Origin: Pseudomonadota bacterium | GTDB lineage: Bacteria; Myxococcota_A; UBA796; SXON01 | NCBI GenBank assembly: GCA_030685065.1 | Contig: JAUXQH010000170.1 | Span: 109,397-173,396, forward strand | Length of the DNA: 64,000 nucleotides | Direction of reading: 5' to 3' | Shown: piece by piece, positions 1-9,891 of the stretch | Layout of the letters: each line of letters begins with the position of its first letter | How positions within the stretch are numbered: the stretch's first letter is position 1 | Program-made: the position numbers and the translations under genes | Notes under the pieces: model-generated | What the model was told of the DNA's origin: nothing | Databases searched by the model: none | The model's input: the letters and a program-made list of their open reading frames with translations, nothing else

Positions 1-2
1 CA

Positions 3-266
3 TGGGAGCTGGTGATCAAGTCTGCCCTCGGGAAAATTGTGCTTCATCGGCCGGTTAAAGAATTCACCCGGGAGCTGGAGCGCGAATTCGGCGCCGTTTC
101 CCTGGCGGTGAGCCTTGCCCATGTGCTCGAGGTCGGTGAGCTACCGCCCCATCACGGAGATCCGTTCGACCGCCTGTTGATCGCGCAGGCCCGGGTCGAG
201 ATGTTGACGTTGGTGACACGTGACAGCTATTTCGATCTGTACGATGTGCCGACGGTTCGGGCGTAG
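3..266 (+). CDS. VapC-like PIN-domain toxin, C-terminal part (cut by window start)
   Basis: The reading frame is open from the window edge (W-E-L-V-I-K-S at base 3) to the stop at 264-266, so the 5' part lies outside the window. The visible 87 residues match the C-terminal half of the WEIxIK type of PIN-domain ribonuclease. They show a WELVIKSALGK motif, then HHGDPFDRLLIAQA with the conserved acidic residue, then LVTRDSYFDLY before the terminus. Such proteins are the toxin of VapBC modules and cut RNA using Mg2+ held by acidic residues. The antitoxin gene would normally lie immediately upstream, outside the window. A GTG at 12 is an internal codon rather than the start. Confidence 0.8.
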   Translation, partial: WELVIKSALGKIVLHRPVKEFTRELEREFGAVSLAVSLAHVLEVGELPPHHGDPFDRLLIAQARVEMLTLVTRDSYFDLYDVPTVRA

Positions 267-359
267 CGCCTCGCCGCCGGGGCGCGCGGACCACGAAGTT
301 CCAGCGCTGGCTCGTCGCGGAGGTGCCGCGGCGGTAGGCTGGCTGGCCGGAGCCCCCGC

Positions 360-1397
360 GTGTTCGTGTTGTCGATCCTCGCCTGCCAACCCTCGCCATC
401 CGACGCGGACGTGGATGCGGGCGGCGACACGGGCCCCGACACGCGCCCTGACCCGCGCCCTGACGACACCGCGCGGGCCGAAGACGTGTTCCCGACCTCG
501 CGGCAGGCCGTGGAGTGGCCGTTCTCCACGCGCTCGCCCTGGAACATGCCGCTGGGGGACGCCGCGGCGCTCTCCGTCACCGACGATCCGTGCACGGTCT
601 CGCTGAGGAGCCGGGGCTACACCCCCTGGATCAACGCGGAGAAGTGGAGCCACCCGATCTTCTTGTCGAGCGAGGGCGATCCGGCACGGGAGATCTGGGC
701 GGATGAGGAGCTGGCCGCGACCGCGCCGGTGCCCGAGGCCGCCACTCCCGCGCTCCCCGAGTGGCCCGACACCGACGCCCACATGCACATCATCGATCCG
801 CTCGGCCAGTACGTGGACGAGATGTGGAAGGCGCGCCGCCGTGACGACGGGGGTTGGGACGTCGACTCGTGGGCCCGCGTCGATCTGTACGGGGAGGGCG
901 TCGGGACCGGCGGCGTGCGCGTGTACGGAGGGAGCGCCATCGCGGGGCTGATCCGTGTCGGCGAGGTCGAGGCGGGCATCCACCACGCGCTCAGCCTGGC
1001 GCTCGCGCTCGATCTGCTGGCGCCCGTGTGGGTGTGGCCCGCGTCCGAGCTCTCCACCACGCGGGAGGACGACTACCTCGGGGCCGTCGCGACCGGCCAG
1101 CTCGTGGCGCTCCCGCCCGGCTTCGACATCGGGGCGCAGGGATGGAGCGAGGAGGGGGAGGCCGTCGCGCGCGCGCTCCAACACTACGGCGCGTACGTGA
1201 CCGACCACGCCAGCGGCTTCGCGTTGTACGCCGCGCCCGAGGCCGAGGCCGACGTCGACCCGGCGCGGGACGACCTCGCGGACATCCGCTCCCACCTCCG
1301 CTGCGTCACCGACAACACCCAGGCGACGCCCGGCGGCGCGGGGGCGCGGCTGGCACCCCTCGCGCCGGAGCTCGAAGGGGCGGGCACCGAGGGATAG
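360..1397 (+). CDS. Secreted lipoprotein of unknown function
   Basis: This encodes 345 residues starting at GTG 360. The N-terminus reads MFVLSILACQ, a short lipoprotein signal with the lipid-accepting Cys at residue 9. Residues 10-40 are a disordered Asp/Pro/Thr linker, and a globular region follows. Recognisable blocks are SPWNMPLG (about residue 60), an HMHIIDPLG segment (about 141) and GGVRVYGGSAIAGLIRVGEV (about 182), which precedes a helical stretch. The blocks resemble uncharacterised secreted proteins of bacteria and plants, but I cannot name a function. A TAGGCT hexamer at 335-340 may be the -10 element. The gene ends just before, and converges on, the hybrid kinase gene. Confidence 0.7.
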   Translation: MFVLSILACQPSPSDADVDAGGDTGPDTRPDPRPDDTARAEDVFPTSRQAVEWPFSTRSPWNMPLGDAAALSVTDDPCTVSLRSRGYTPWINAEKWSHPIFLSSEGDPAREIWADEELAATAPVPEAATPALPEWPDTDAHMHIIDPLGQYVDEMWKARRRDDGGWDVDSWARVDLYGEGVGTGGVRVYGGSAIAGLIRVGEVEAGIHHALSLALALDLLAPVWVWPASELSTTREDDYLGAVATGQLVALPPGFDIGAQGWSEEGEAVARALQHYGAYVTDHASGFALYAAPEAEADVDPARDDLADIRSHLRCVTDNTQATPGGAGARLAPLAPELEGAGTEG

Positions 1398-1404
1398 CGA
1401 GGCC

Positions 1405-3465
<2,061 letters not shown>

Positions 3466-5943
3466 CTACTTGGCCGCGACGCATTGGGTCATCCCTACGT
3501 CCGCGATGATCTCGCGGAGCAGGGCGCCCTGGTAGTGATCGCGGGCCTGGGCGTAGATGCACGTCTTGACCGCGCGGGCTCCGAAGCGGCGCTTCTCGAG
3601 CTCCGCGTCCATGCCCAGGTGCAGGGTCGTCATGCCGACGCCCTTCGCCCGGCGGATGATCTCGAGGAGCATCGCCCGGTAGGTGCCGTGGCTCTCCAGC
3701 CAGACATCATCGATGCCGCAGAACAGGGGGGCGTAGTGCCCGTCGTGCACGTGCGCCGCCCAGAACGCGACCGGGCGCCCGTCCGCCGGGCCGCCCGCCT
3801 CCGGACGGATCCGCAAGACGCCGAACTCCCAGGCGGGGCTGTCCAGCAGCTCGGGCAGGAGCGTCGACGGGAAGGCGAACACGTTCAGGCGCAATTTCCG
3901 GCTCGCGAGCTGGTGGTAGAGGCCGAAGAGGTGGTCGACCTCGGCGCTGGACACCGGCGCGAGGCCGTGCCCGTGGAAGGAGGTCTCGAACGAGCCCGCC
4001 TGGGCGAGGATGGGGCGCAGCTGCTGACGCTTTTTCTTGTCGAGGTCGGCGATCCAGGCCTGCTCGTCCGTCCAGCCGAGATCGAGCTGGTGGCTGTCGA
4101 ACATCGGCATCCGGGAGAGGCCCTGGTCGAGCATGAACTGATCGACCTCGACATCCCCGTCGGGCAGATCCCGGACGATGAGCGCCGCGGCGCCCGCCCG
4201 GGTGACCTCGGTGTCGGCCACCTTGAGGATCAGCCGCAGCGCCTCCCGCCAGTTGCGGGAGCGATCCAGGTACATGTGGTTCCCCTCGGAGAGGTTGGAT
4301 CCGATCTGCACCAGCTTCGAGGTGAGGAAATAGGGGTCCTCGGCGCGGCGGGCCTCGACGGCGCGCGAGACCTCCTCGCGCGAGAGCATGTCGTCCTTCT
4401 GGAGGAGCGTCGTGAGGAAGGTGGCACCGACGAGACGGTTCTCCTGATCGCGCACGAGGATGTAGGTGAAGTCCCACTGGTGCTCGGGGAGCGCGGTCGG
4501 GTTGCGGTACACGGCCTCGACGGCGGCCATCGCATCCCAGCTACAGTTGGCCGCGGTCCCGAGGGCGCCGTTCCACAGGTTGCGATCGACGCCCTGGATC
4601 GTGTGCGTCGTCTCCACCCAGAGCTTGGAGGACGCTTCGCTGGTGGGCGCCCGGAGGGAACCCGCCACGCCGCTCCCGGCGGACTCGGCCGGCAGCGCGT
4701 TCTCGAACATCGCCGCGAGCGTCTGCTCGGACACGCCCTCCTCCTCGAGGACCGCCGGGATGTGGACGGCGAGCCGGTCGATCGCGTGGTCGAGCTCCTC
4801 GAAGGAGTGTGCCGCGGTGATCGTGAACCGGATGCCGGCGCGGCGCATCGGGACCGTGGGGTACACGGAGCAGTTGACGTAGACGCCGTCCTCCGCCATG
4901 CGCTCGGCGACCCGGAACGAGACGCGGGGCAGTCCACAGAGGAGGAAGAAGATGGGGGATTCGTTGACCGCGATCGGCCGGATGCCGCGCTCCTGGAGCC
5001 GCGCGTTCACGTGTTGCACGCGGTCGCGCATCGCGTCCTGAAGGGTGTCGATCTCGGGAGAGAGGTGGATCGCGGCGCTCGCGAGGACCGCCCCCATCAT
5101 CGGCGGCTGCATGGGCCCGGAGAAGACGAGCGGGCCGCCCGAGACGCGGACGCGCTCCCGCTCGGCGAGGTCCGAGAACATCACGCAGCCGCCGCCGGCG
5201 CCGAAGCCCTTCGCGAAGGAGGTGGCGACTACGATGCGATCGGAGATGGGCATCCGGGAGAGGAAGCTGCCGCGCCCGTGCCGGCCCGCCCAGCTCATCC
5301 CGTGGGCGTCGTCGATGTACAGGCGCACGTTCGGGGCCACGGCCAGGATCTCGTTGAGGAACTGCAGGGGGGCGAGGTCGCCGTACATGCTGAACACGCC
5401 GTCGGTGGCGAACCAGACCGTGCGGCACCGCGCGGCCAGCTTGCGGATGACGTCGCAGGCGCGATCGAGCTGATCGTGCCGCACCATCTCGACGGTGGTA
5501 CCCGCCGCGCGGGCCTGGTTCGCGCCCATGTGGATGCTGTGGTGCGCCTGGTGGTCGAGGACGATCGCGTCCTTCTCGTTCGCGAGCACCGGGAGGGCGA
5601 TCATGTGCGCCATGGTGGTCGAGGGCGTGACCAGGGCGTGCGCGCCGAACAAGGTGGAGAGCTGGTCCTCGAGGTCCGCGTAGATGGGGGCGGAGAGGTA
5701 GCCGCGCGAGCACGAGAACTGGACCCCGTACCGATCGACGGCGTCGTGCACGCCGGCGATCACGGCGGGGTGCTGCTCGAGCCCGAGGTAGCTGCACGAC
5801 GAGAACGACACCATGCGGCGCTCGTTCACGGTGACCATGCGTCCGCGCAGCTCGGCATCGGAGCAGGTCTGGAAGAAGAGTCCGCGACGGCGTGCGTCGT
5901 CGTGGATGGCGGCAATCGACGAGAGAATCTGAGAGGCTTCCAT
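3466..5943 (-). CDS. Alpha-oxoamine synthase fused to acyltransferase-like domain (candidate autoinducer synthase)
   Basis: This encodes 825 residues from ATG 5943. Residues 1-410 are a PLP-dependent alpha-oxoamine synthase, the fold of BioF, Kbl, serine palmitoyltransferase and the autoinducer synthases CqsA and LqsA. Key residues are the Schiff-base lysine in TSFAKGFG (K245), the PLP-pyridine aspartate in YIDDAHG (D211) and a ring-stacking His in DHQAHHS. After a linker (about 410-440), the C-terminal half resembles GNAT/FemAB-type acyltransferases (IYAQARDHYQGALLREI near the end). Such enzymes condense an acyl thioester with an amino acid, releasing CO2. The fused domain could modify or supply the acyl group. 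The gene abuts a sensor kinase gene and diverges from response-regulator genes, a context like cqsA/cqsS and lqsA/lqsS. The substrate is unknown. Confidence 0.85.
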   Translation of the reverse strand: MEASQILSSIAAIHDDARRRGLFFQTCSDAELRGRMVTVNERRMVSFSSCSYLGLEQHPAVIAGVHDAVDRYGVQFSCSRGYLSAPIYADLEDQLSTLFGAHALVTPSTTMAHMIALPVLANEKDAIVLDHQAHHSIHMGANQARAAGTTVEMVRHDQLDRACDVIRKLAARCRTVWFATDGVFSMYGDLAPLQFLNEILAVAPNVRLYIDDAHGMSWAGRHGRGSFLSRMPISDRIVVATSFAKGFGAGGGCVMFSDLAERERVRVSGGPLVFSGPMQPPMMGAVLASAAIHLSPEIDTLQDAMRDRVQHVNARLQERGIRPIAVNESPIFFLLCGLPRVSFRVAERMAEDGVYVNCSVYPTVPMRRAGIRFTITAAHSFEELDHAIDRLAVHIPAVLEEEGVSEQTLAAMFENALPAESAGSGVAGSLRAPTSEASSKLWVETTHTIQGVDRNLWNGALGTAANCSWDAMAAVEAVYRNPTALPEHQWDFTYILVRDQENRLVGATFLTTLLQKDDMLSREEVSRAVEARRAEDPYFLTSKLVQIGSNLSEGNHMYLDRSRNWREALRLILKVADTEVTRAGAAALIVRDLPDGDVEVDQFMLDQGLSRMPMFDSHQLDLGWTDEQAWIADLDKKKRQQLRPILAQAGSFETSFHGHGLAPVSSAEVDHLFGLYHQLASRKLRLNVFAFPSTLLPELLDSPAWEFGVLRIRPEAGGPADGRPVAFWAAHVHDGHYAPLFCGIDDVWLESHGTYRAMLLEIIRRAKGVGMTTLHLGMDAELEKRRFGARAVKTCIYAQARDHYQGALLREIIADVGMTQCVAAK

Positions 5944-6097
5944 GGCTGTCTCCGGTGCCAGGGCTGCATTCGGTCGCCCGGGCCCCCGCTTTAGGGGAAA
6001 GTGTGGAGACGCTAGAAAGAAATTGATGACCGACGCGAAAGCGGTCCTCAAGGTACGGCCCGCCGAACCGATGACCCCTTCAAGACAGAGAAGTCCC
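5944..6097. promoter_or_regulatory. Divergent promoter region of the signalling island
   Basis: These 154 bp separate the synthase/kinase operon (minus strand) from the REC-Hpt/GGDEF operon (plus strand) and must hold both promoters. The stretch around 5998-6032 is AT-richer than its surroundings (GAAAGTGTGGAGACGC, AAGAAATTGATGA), as expected for promoter DNA. I see no clear -35/-10 pair or operator. Confidence 0.45.
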
Positions 6098-6859
6098 ATG
6101 GGCGAGGCGGCCGAGAAGACCCGAATCCTGCTGGTGGAAGACCACCCCGTGAACCAGAAGGTCGTGACGCGGATCCTGGAGCGGGCCGGCTGCCTCGTGG
6201 ACCTCGCCGAGGACGGGCTGGCGGCGGTCGAGCGCGCCCCCTCCTGCCCCGCCCTGATCCTGATGGACTGCAGCATGCCGCTCTGCGACGGCTTCGAGGC
6301 GACCCGCCGCATCCGCTCGCTCCCCGGTCCCGCCGCCCGCCTCACGATCGTGGCGCTCACCGCGCACGCGAGCCAGTCGGATCGCGCGCGGTGCCTCGCG
6401 GCCGGAATGGACGATTGGTTGTCCAAGCCGGTCGCTCCACCCGATCTGTTCGGCGTGCTCACGAAGTACACGAGCTGGACCCCCCTGTGCGAGCCGGTGA
6501 TCGCGGAGGGCACGCTGGATCGCCGCGTGATCGACCAGCTGGTCGACCTCGGGGCGGACGACCCCGAATTCCTGCTCGAGATCCTGGCGGAGTTCCATTC
6601 CACCGCGGCCTCGTCGTTGGTGTTCGCGCGGCAGCAGCAGCAGTCGGGGCAGCTGGCCGAGATGCGCCGGACGATGCACGCCCTTCGGAGCGCGAGCGCG
6701 ACCGTCGGCGCGCTGCGTCTGCACGCGGCGTGCGCGCGGCTGGAGTCGGCCGACGACACCGACCTGCCCATCCACGGGTTCACCTGGCTCGACCTCGCCG
6801 AGCATGAAGCCACGGTTGCCGGCGCCGCGCTCACGATCCGCCTCGGGGGGGGGGCATGA
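6098..6859 (+). CDS. Receiver-Hpt phosphotransfer protein
   Basis: The start is taken at ATG 6098, just before the receiver domain begins; ATGs at 6026 and 6071 are in frame but add only a low-complexity tail. The product is 253 residues. Residues 8-125 are an intact receiver with acidic pocket (VEDHP), phospho-acceptor D57 (LILMDCSMP) and K110 (SKP). Residues 140-250 are an Hpt helical bundle with H194 in MHALRSASATVGA. The protein can accept phosphate from a kinase and pass it on through the Hpt histidine. This is what the neighbouring hybrid kinase needs, because its own receivers are degenerate. The stop overlaps the next start by four bases (ATGA). Confidence 0.85.
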   Translation: MGEAAEKTRILLVEDHPVNQKVVTRILERAGCLVDLAEDGLAAVERAPSCPALILMDCSMPLCDGFEATRRIRSLPGPAARLTIVALTAHASQSDRARCLAAGMDDWLSKPVAPPDLFGVLTKYTSWTPLCEPVIAEGTLDRRVIDQLVDLGADDPEFLLEILAEFHSTAASSLVFARQQQQSGQLAEMRRTMHALRSASATVGALRLHAACARLESADDTDLPIHGFTWLDLAEHEATVAGAALTIRLGGGA

Positions 6860-7812
6860 AGGTGTTGCTCGCCGAGGACGATCGCCTCACCCGCCGGGTC
6901 CTCCAGGCCCACCTCCAGCGTTGGAACTTCGAGGTCGTGGCCGTGGCCGACGGGGACGCGGCGTGGGACTGCCTCTCGCAACCCGACGCACCGCTGATGG
7001 CGCTGCTCGATTGGGAGATGCCGGGCGCCGACGGTCCGGAGGTGTGCCGGCGGGTGCGCGCGCTCAAGTCGGACCGCTACACCTACCTGCTCATGCTCAC
7101 GGGCCGCGAGGCGAACGCCGACCTGGTCGTCGGGCTCGAGTCGGGAGCGGACGACTACGTGAAGAAGCCCTTCCAAGAAGCCGAGCTCCATGCGCGCCTG
7201 CGCGCCGGCCAACGGATCGTGGGGCTCCACCAGGAGCTCGTCGAGATGCGCGAGGTCATGCGCCATCAGGCCACCCACGACGGCCTGACGGGGCTCCTCA
7301 ACCGGACCGCCATGTTGGAGGGGCTGCGGATCGAGGCGTCCGCGCTCGCCCGGCGCGGCGGCTCCCTGGCGGTCGCCATGCTCGATCTGGACCACTTCAA
7401 GCAGATCAACGACACGCTCGGGCACGGCGCCGGGGACCTGGTGCTCCAGGAGACCGCGCGCCGGCTGACCTGGTCGCTCCGCCCCTACGATCGGATCGGC
7501 CGCATGGGCGGCGAGGAGTTCCTCGTCATCATGCCGGACTGCGATGCGGCGGGGGCGGCGGCGGTCGCGGAGCGCGTCCGCGCGCTGATCGCCGAGAGTC
7601 CCGTGATGGTCGGGCAGAAGGCGGTGCCGGTGAGCACCAGCATCGGCGTCGCCACGATCACCTGCGCGGACGATGTCGGCGGCCTCGTGGACCGCGCCGA
7701 CGTGGCGATGTACCGCGCCAAGCACGCGGGGCGGAACCGGGTGATGGTCGCCCCCGACCTGCCGGTGGTCGCCAACGTCAGCCCGCTCTCGCTGGTGCTC
7801 GCCTCCGCCTGA
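6856..7812 (+). CDS. Receiver-GGDEF diguanylate cyclase
   Basis: This is a 318-residue response regulator making cyclic di-GMP from two GTP. The receiver (1-120) has VLLAEDD, phospho-acceptor D52 (LLDWEMPG) and KKP. The GGDEF domain (about 140-305) begins with THDGLTGLLNR, continues with LDLDHFKQINDTLGH and has the active-site GGEEF at 218-222. An RxxD product-inhibition site (RPYD, 209-212) lies exactly five residues before GGEEF, so both activity and feedback control look intact. The order REC-GGDEF is that of WspR/PleD-type cyclases. Translation is coupled to the upstream REC-Hpt gene by ATGA overlap. Phosphate from that Hpt is the likely input. Confidence 0.92.
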   Translation: MKVLLAEDDRLTRRVLQAHLQRWNFEVVAVADGDAAWDCLSQPDAPLMALLDWEMPGADGPEVCRRVRALKSDRYTYLLMLTGREANADLVVGLESGADDYVKKPFQEAELHARLRAGQRIVGLHQELVEMREVMRHQATHDGLTGLLNRTAMLEGLRIEASALARRGGSLAVAMLDLDHFKQINDTLGHGAGDLVLQETARRLTWSLRPYDRIGRMGGEEFLVIMPDCDAAGAAAVAERVRALIAESPVMVGQKAVPVSTSIGVATITCADDVGGLVDRADVAMYRAKHAGRNRVMVAPDLPVVANVSPLSLVLASA

Positions 7813-7821
7813 TCCGGCCGC

Positions 7822-8118
7822 TCAGGCGGGGGCCGGGTGGAAGAGCCCGATGAACAGCTCGACCTCGTCGCCATGGTCGACGAGCAGGACGGGGGTGAAG
7901 CCGTTGGGCTCGGCCTGCGCGTTCCAGCGGGACACGAGCTCGTCGAGCCAGCCGCGCTCGCGCTGATCGAGCCACTCCCACATCGTGTTCGGGGAGAGCC
8001 CGAGCACGGCCGCGGCGTCGTCCGGGGTCGCGGGGCGGCCCTTCCGGGCGAGCTCCTCCTGCACGATGCGGAGGAATTCCTCGCCGGCCAGGTCGAAGCG
8101 CTCGCGTCCGAACATCAT
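7822..8118 (-). CDS. Small protein with HTH-like segment
   Basis: This encodes 98 residues from the tandem ATGs at 8118/8115. Residues 30-50 (TPDDAAAVLGLSPNTMWEWL) read like a helix-turn-helix of the Fis/XRE type. The C-terminal 40 residues form a compact beta-rich stretch (FTPVLLVDHGDEVELFIGLF). The gene converges with the diguanylate cyclase (9 bp gap) and diverges from the crotonase gene. No family is recognised; a small DNA-binding regulator is the simplest reading. Confidence 0.55.
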   Translation of the reverse strand: MMFGRERFDLAGEEFLRIVQEELARKGRPATPDDAAAVLGLSPNTMWEWLDQRERGWLDELVSRWNAQAEPNGFTPVLLVDHGDEVELFIGLFHPAPA

Positions 8119-8190
8119 GGGCGAACCTACGCGCCACGCCAGCGCCGCCAAGGGGCGCGGCCGTTCTCCGCCCCATGCGCTCCCGCGGGC

Positions 8191-8211
8191 TACCTTTGGG
8201 GTGGAGGCGGG
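8191..8211 (+). promoter_or_regulatory. -10-like box and ribosome binding site of crotonase gene
   Basis: TACCTT at 8191-8196 matches the TAnnnT -10 pattern seen before other genes here. GGAGG at 8203-8207 is a good Shine-Dalgarno, with four bases before ATG 8212. Confidence 0.4.
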
Positions 8212-8976
8212 ATGGCAGGCGTACGCGTGGAGATCGACGGTCCGGTCACGACGGTGATCCTCGACCGGCCGGAGGTGCGGAACGCCATCGACCGCGCCAC
8301 CGCGGACGCCCTGGCCGACGCCTTCCGGGCCTTCGACGCGGACCCGGGGGCGCGCGTCGCCGTGCTGTACGGGGCGGGCACCTTCTCCGCGGGCGCCGAT
8401 CTCAAGGCGATCGCGACCGGCGCGGCGAACCGCCTCGAGCCCGACGGGGACGGGCCGTTGGGCCCCACCCGCCTCGTGCTCGGCAAGCCGGTCATCGCCG
8501 CCATCGCCGGGCACGCGGTCGCCGGCGGGCTGGAGCTCGCGTGCTGGTGTGATCTGCGCGTGGCCGAGGCCGACGCGATCCTGGGGGTGTTCTGCCGCCG
8601 CTGGGGCGTGCCCCTGATCGACGGCGGCACCGCGCGGCTCCCCCGCATCATCGGGCTCGGCCGGGCGCTCGATCTCGTGCTCACCGGCCGGGCGGTGACC
8701 GCCGAGGAGGCCCACACCATCGGCCTCGTCGACCGCGTGGTCCCGGTCGGCACCGCCCGCGCCGAGGCGGAGCGGCTCGCGCATTCCATCGCGTCGTTCC
8801 CGCAGGCGTGCCTCCGGGCCGACCGCGCGAGCGTCTACCGTGGCCTCGACCTGCCGCTGGAGGACGCGCTCCGGGCGGAGTTCGGCGCGGGCGTGGCCGC
8901 CGTGGCCGAAGAGGGGGTGGACGGCGCGCGGCGCTTCCTGGCCGGGGCCGGGCGGCACGGGGAGCCGGCGCGTTGA
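8212..8976 (+). CDS. Crotonase-family protein (enoyl-CoA hydratase-like)
   Basis: This encodes 254 residues from ATG 8212, preceded by GGAGG. The crotonase fold is shown by the oxyanion-hole segment FSAGADLKAIA (about 58-68), by GHAVAGGLELACWCDLRVAEADA (about 101-123, shown only in part as HAVAGGLELACWCD) and by GGTARLPRIIGLGRALDL. The usual catalytic PE(x)GxxP glutamate region reads GVFCRRWGVPLIDGG, so the second acid/base Glu of true hydratases is absent. It may be a different crotonase (isomerase, hydrolase or dehalogenase type) acting on a CoA thioester. Its stop overlaps the TTG start of the following reductase gene, so the two act together. Confidence 0.85.
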   Translation: MAGVRVEIDGPVTTVILDRPEVRNAIDRATADALADAFRAFDADPGARVAVLYGAGTFSAGADLKAIATGAANRLEPDGDGPLGPTRLVLGKPVIAAIAGHAVAGGLELACWCDLRVAEADAILGVFCRRWGVPLIDGGTARLPRIIGLGRALDLVLTGRAVTAEEAHTIGLVDRVVPVGTARAEAERLAHSIASFPQACLRADRASVYRGLDLPLEDALRAEFGAGVAAVAEEGVDGARRFLAGAGRHGEPAR

Positions 8977-9782
8977 CCCCCGAGATCGTCGGCGCGCGGA
9001 TCGTGGAGCAGCGGGAGGTCGCGCGGGCCACGTGGTGGCTGGTCGTCGAGATCGACGCCCCCGAGGCCCCCGAGGTGCCGGAGGGCTTCGGGCCCGGCCA
9101 CGTCGTGGCCCTCTACGTGCCCGATCCCGAGGGCAAGTGGATCCGCCATCCATACACCGTGTCGTGGTCCGAGGGGCGGCGGCTCGCGTTCCTGTACCGG
9201 GTGATCCGGGGCGGCCGCACCACGCCGTTCATGTCGTTGATGGGGGCAGGAGAGACCGTGCGGCTCGGGGGCCGGTTCGGGCTTCCCATCTCCGCGCTCG
9301 TCCCCGACGATGCGCCGGCCGTCGTGTGCGTCTCGACCGGCAGCGGCATCGGCCCGCTGCACGGCTACGCCCGGGAGGCCCTCGCGGCGGCCCACGGGAC
9401 CCCCGGGGCGGGCCGGCCGATCACGCTGCTGGCAGGATTCCGCGAGGCCGTCGACATCCCGCAGGGCCCCGCGCTGGACGCGCTCGCGGCGAGCCACCCG
9501 CGCTTCACCTGGCACCCGACGCTCACCCGGCCGGCCCCCGGGTGGACCGGGCGGGCGGGACGGGTCTCCGCGCACCTCGGCTCCGTCGCGACCGCTGATG
9601 CGCACTGGCACCTCGTCGGCAACGGCGCCATGGTGATCGACGTGCGTGCGGGCCTGCTCGGCGCGGGGGTGGCCCCGGAGCGCATCACCACCGAAACCTA
9701 CTTCAACCGCGGCACCAGCCCCGATCCGCGCGTCGTGGAGGCGATCGTGGCGGGGATCGGGAAGGTCCGCGGGGGCGGGTGA
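8973..9782 (+). CDS. FAD/NAD(P)-binding oxidoreductase (ferredoxin-NADP reductase fold)
   Basis: The start is set at TTG 8973, which overlaps the previous stop (TTGA); the product is 269 residues. The N-terminal flavin-binding barrel carries HPYTVSW (about 66-72), the RxYS-like flavin motif variant. The nucleotide-binding half has VVCVSTGSGIGPLHGY (about 113-128) and HLVGNGAMVIDV near 210. The C-terminus ETYFNRG resembles the aromatic tail of ferredoxin/flavodoxin reductases. No iron-sulfur domain is attached, so it would need a separate carrier. It is co-transcribed with the crotonase-like gene; the electron acceptor is unknown. Confidence 0.8.
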   Translation: MTPEIVGARIVEQREVARATWWLVVEIDAPEAPEVPEGFGPGHVVALYVPDPEGKWIRHPYTVSWSEGRRLAFLYRVIRGGRTTPFMSLMGAGETVRLGGRFGLPISALVPDDAPAVVCVSTGSGIGPLHGYAREALAAAHGTPGAGRPITLLAGFREAVDIPQGPALDALAASHPRFTWHPTLTRPAPGWTGRAGRVSAHLGSVATADAHWHLVGNGAMVIDVRAGLLGAGVAPERITTETYFNRGTSPDPRVVEAIVAGIGKVRGGG

Positions 9783-9861
9783 GCGTAGAGCGTCGCGACG
9801 TCGGAAGCATTCGTACCCCCCGGTAAACGCGACGTAAGGCCGCTGAGGGAGCCGGAGGAGG

Positions 9862-9867
9862 TAGCTT
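9862..9867 (+). promoter_or_regulatory. -10-like hexamer of mopE-like gene
   Basis: TAGCTT lies 24 bp before ATG 9892 and fits the TAnnnT pattern. No clear -35 element is seen. Confidence 0.3.
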
Positions 9868-9891
9868 TCGATCTTCGGCCCGAGGTCTTCC

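Noticed and set aside
3466..5943. Biotin or sphingolipid biosynthesis gene
   Set aside because: The PLP fold allows it, but there are no bio or sphingolipid genes nearby, and the context is entirely signalling genes.
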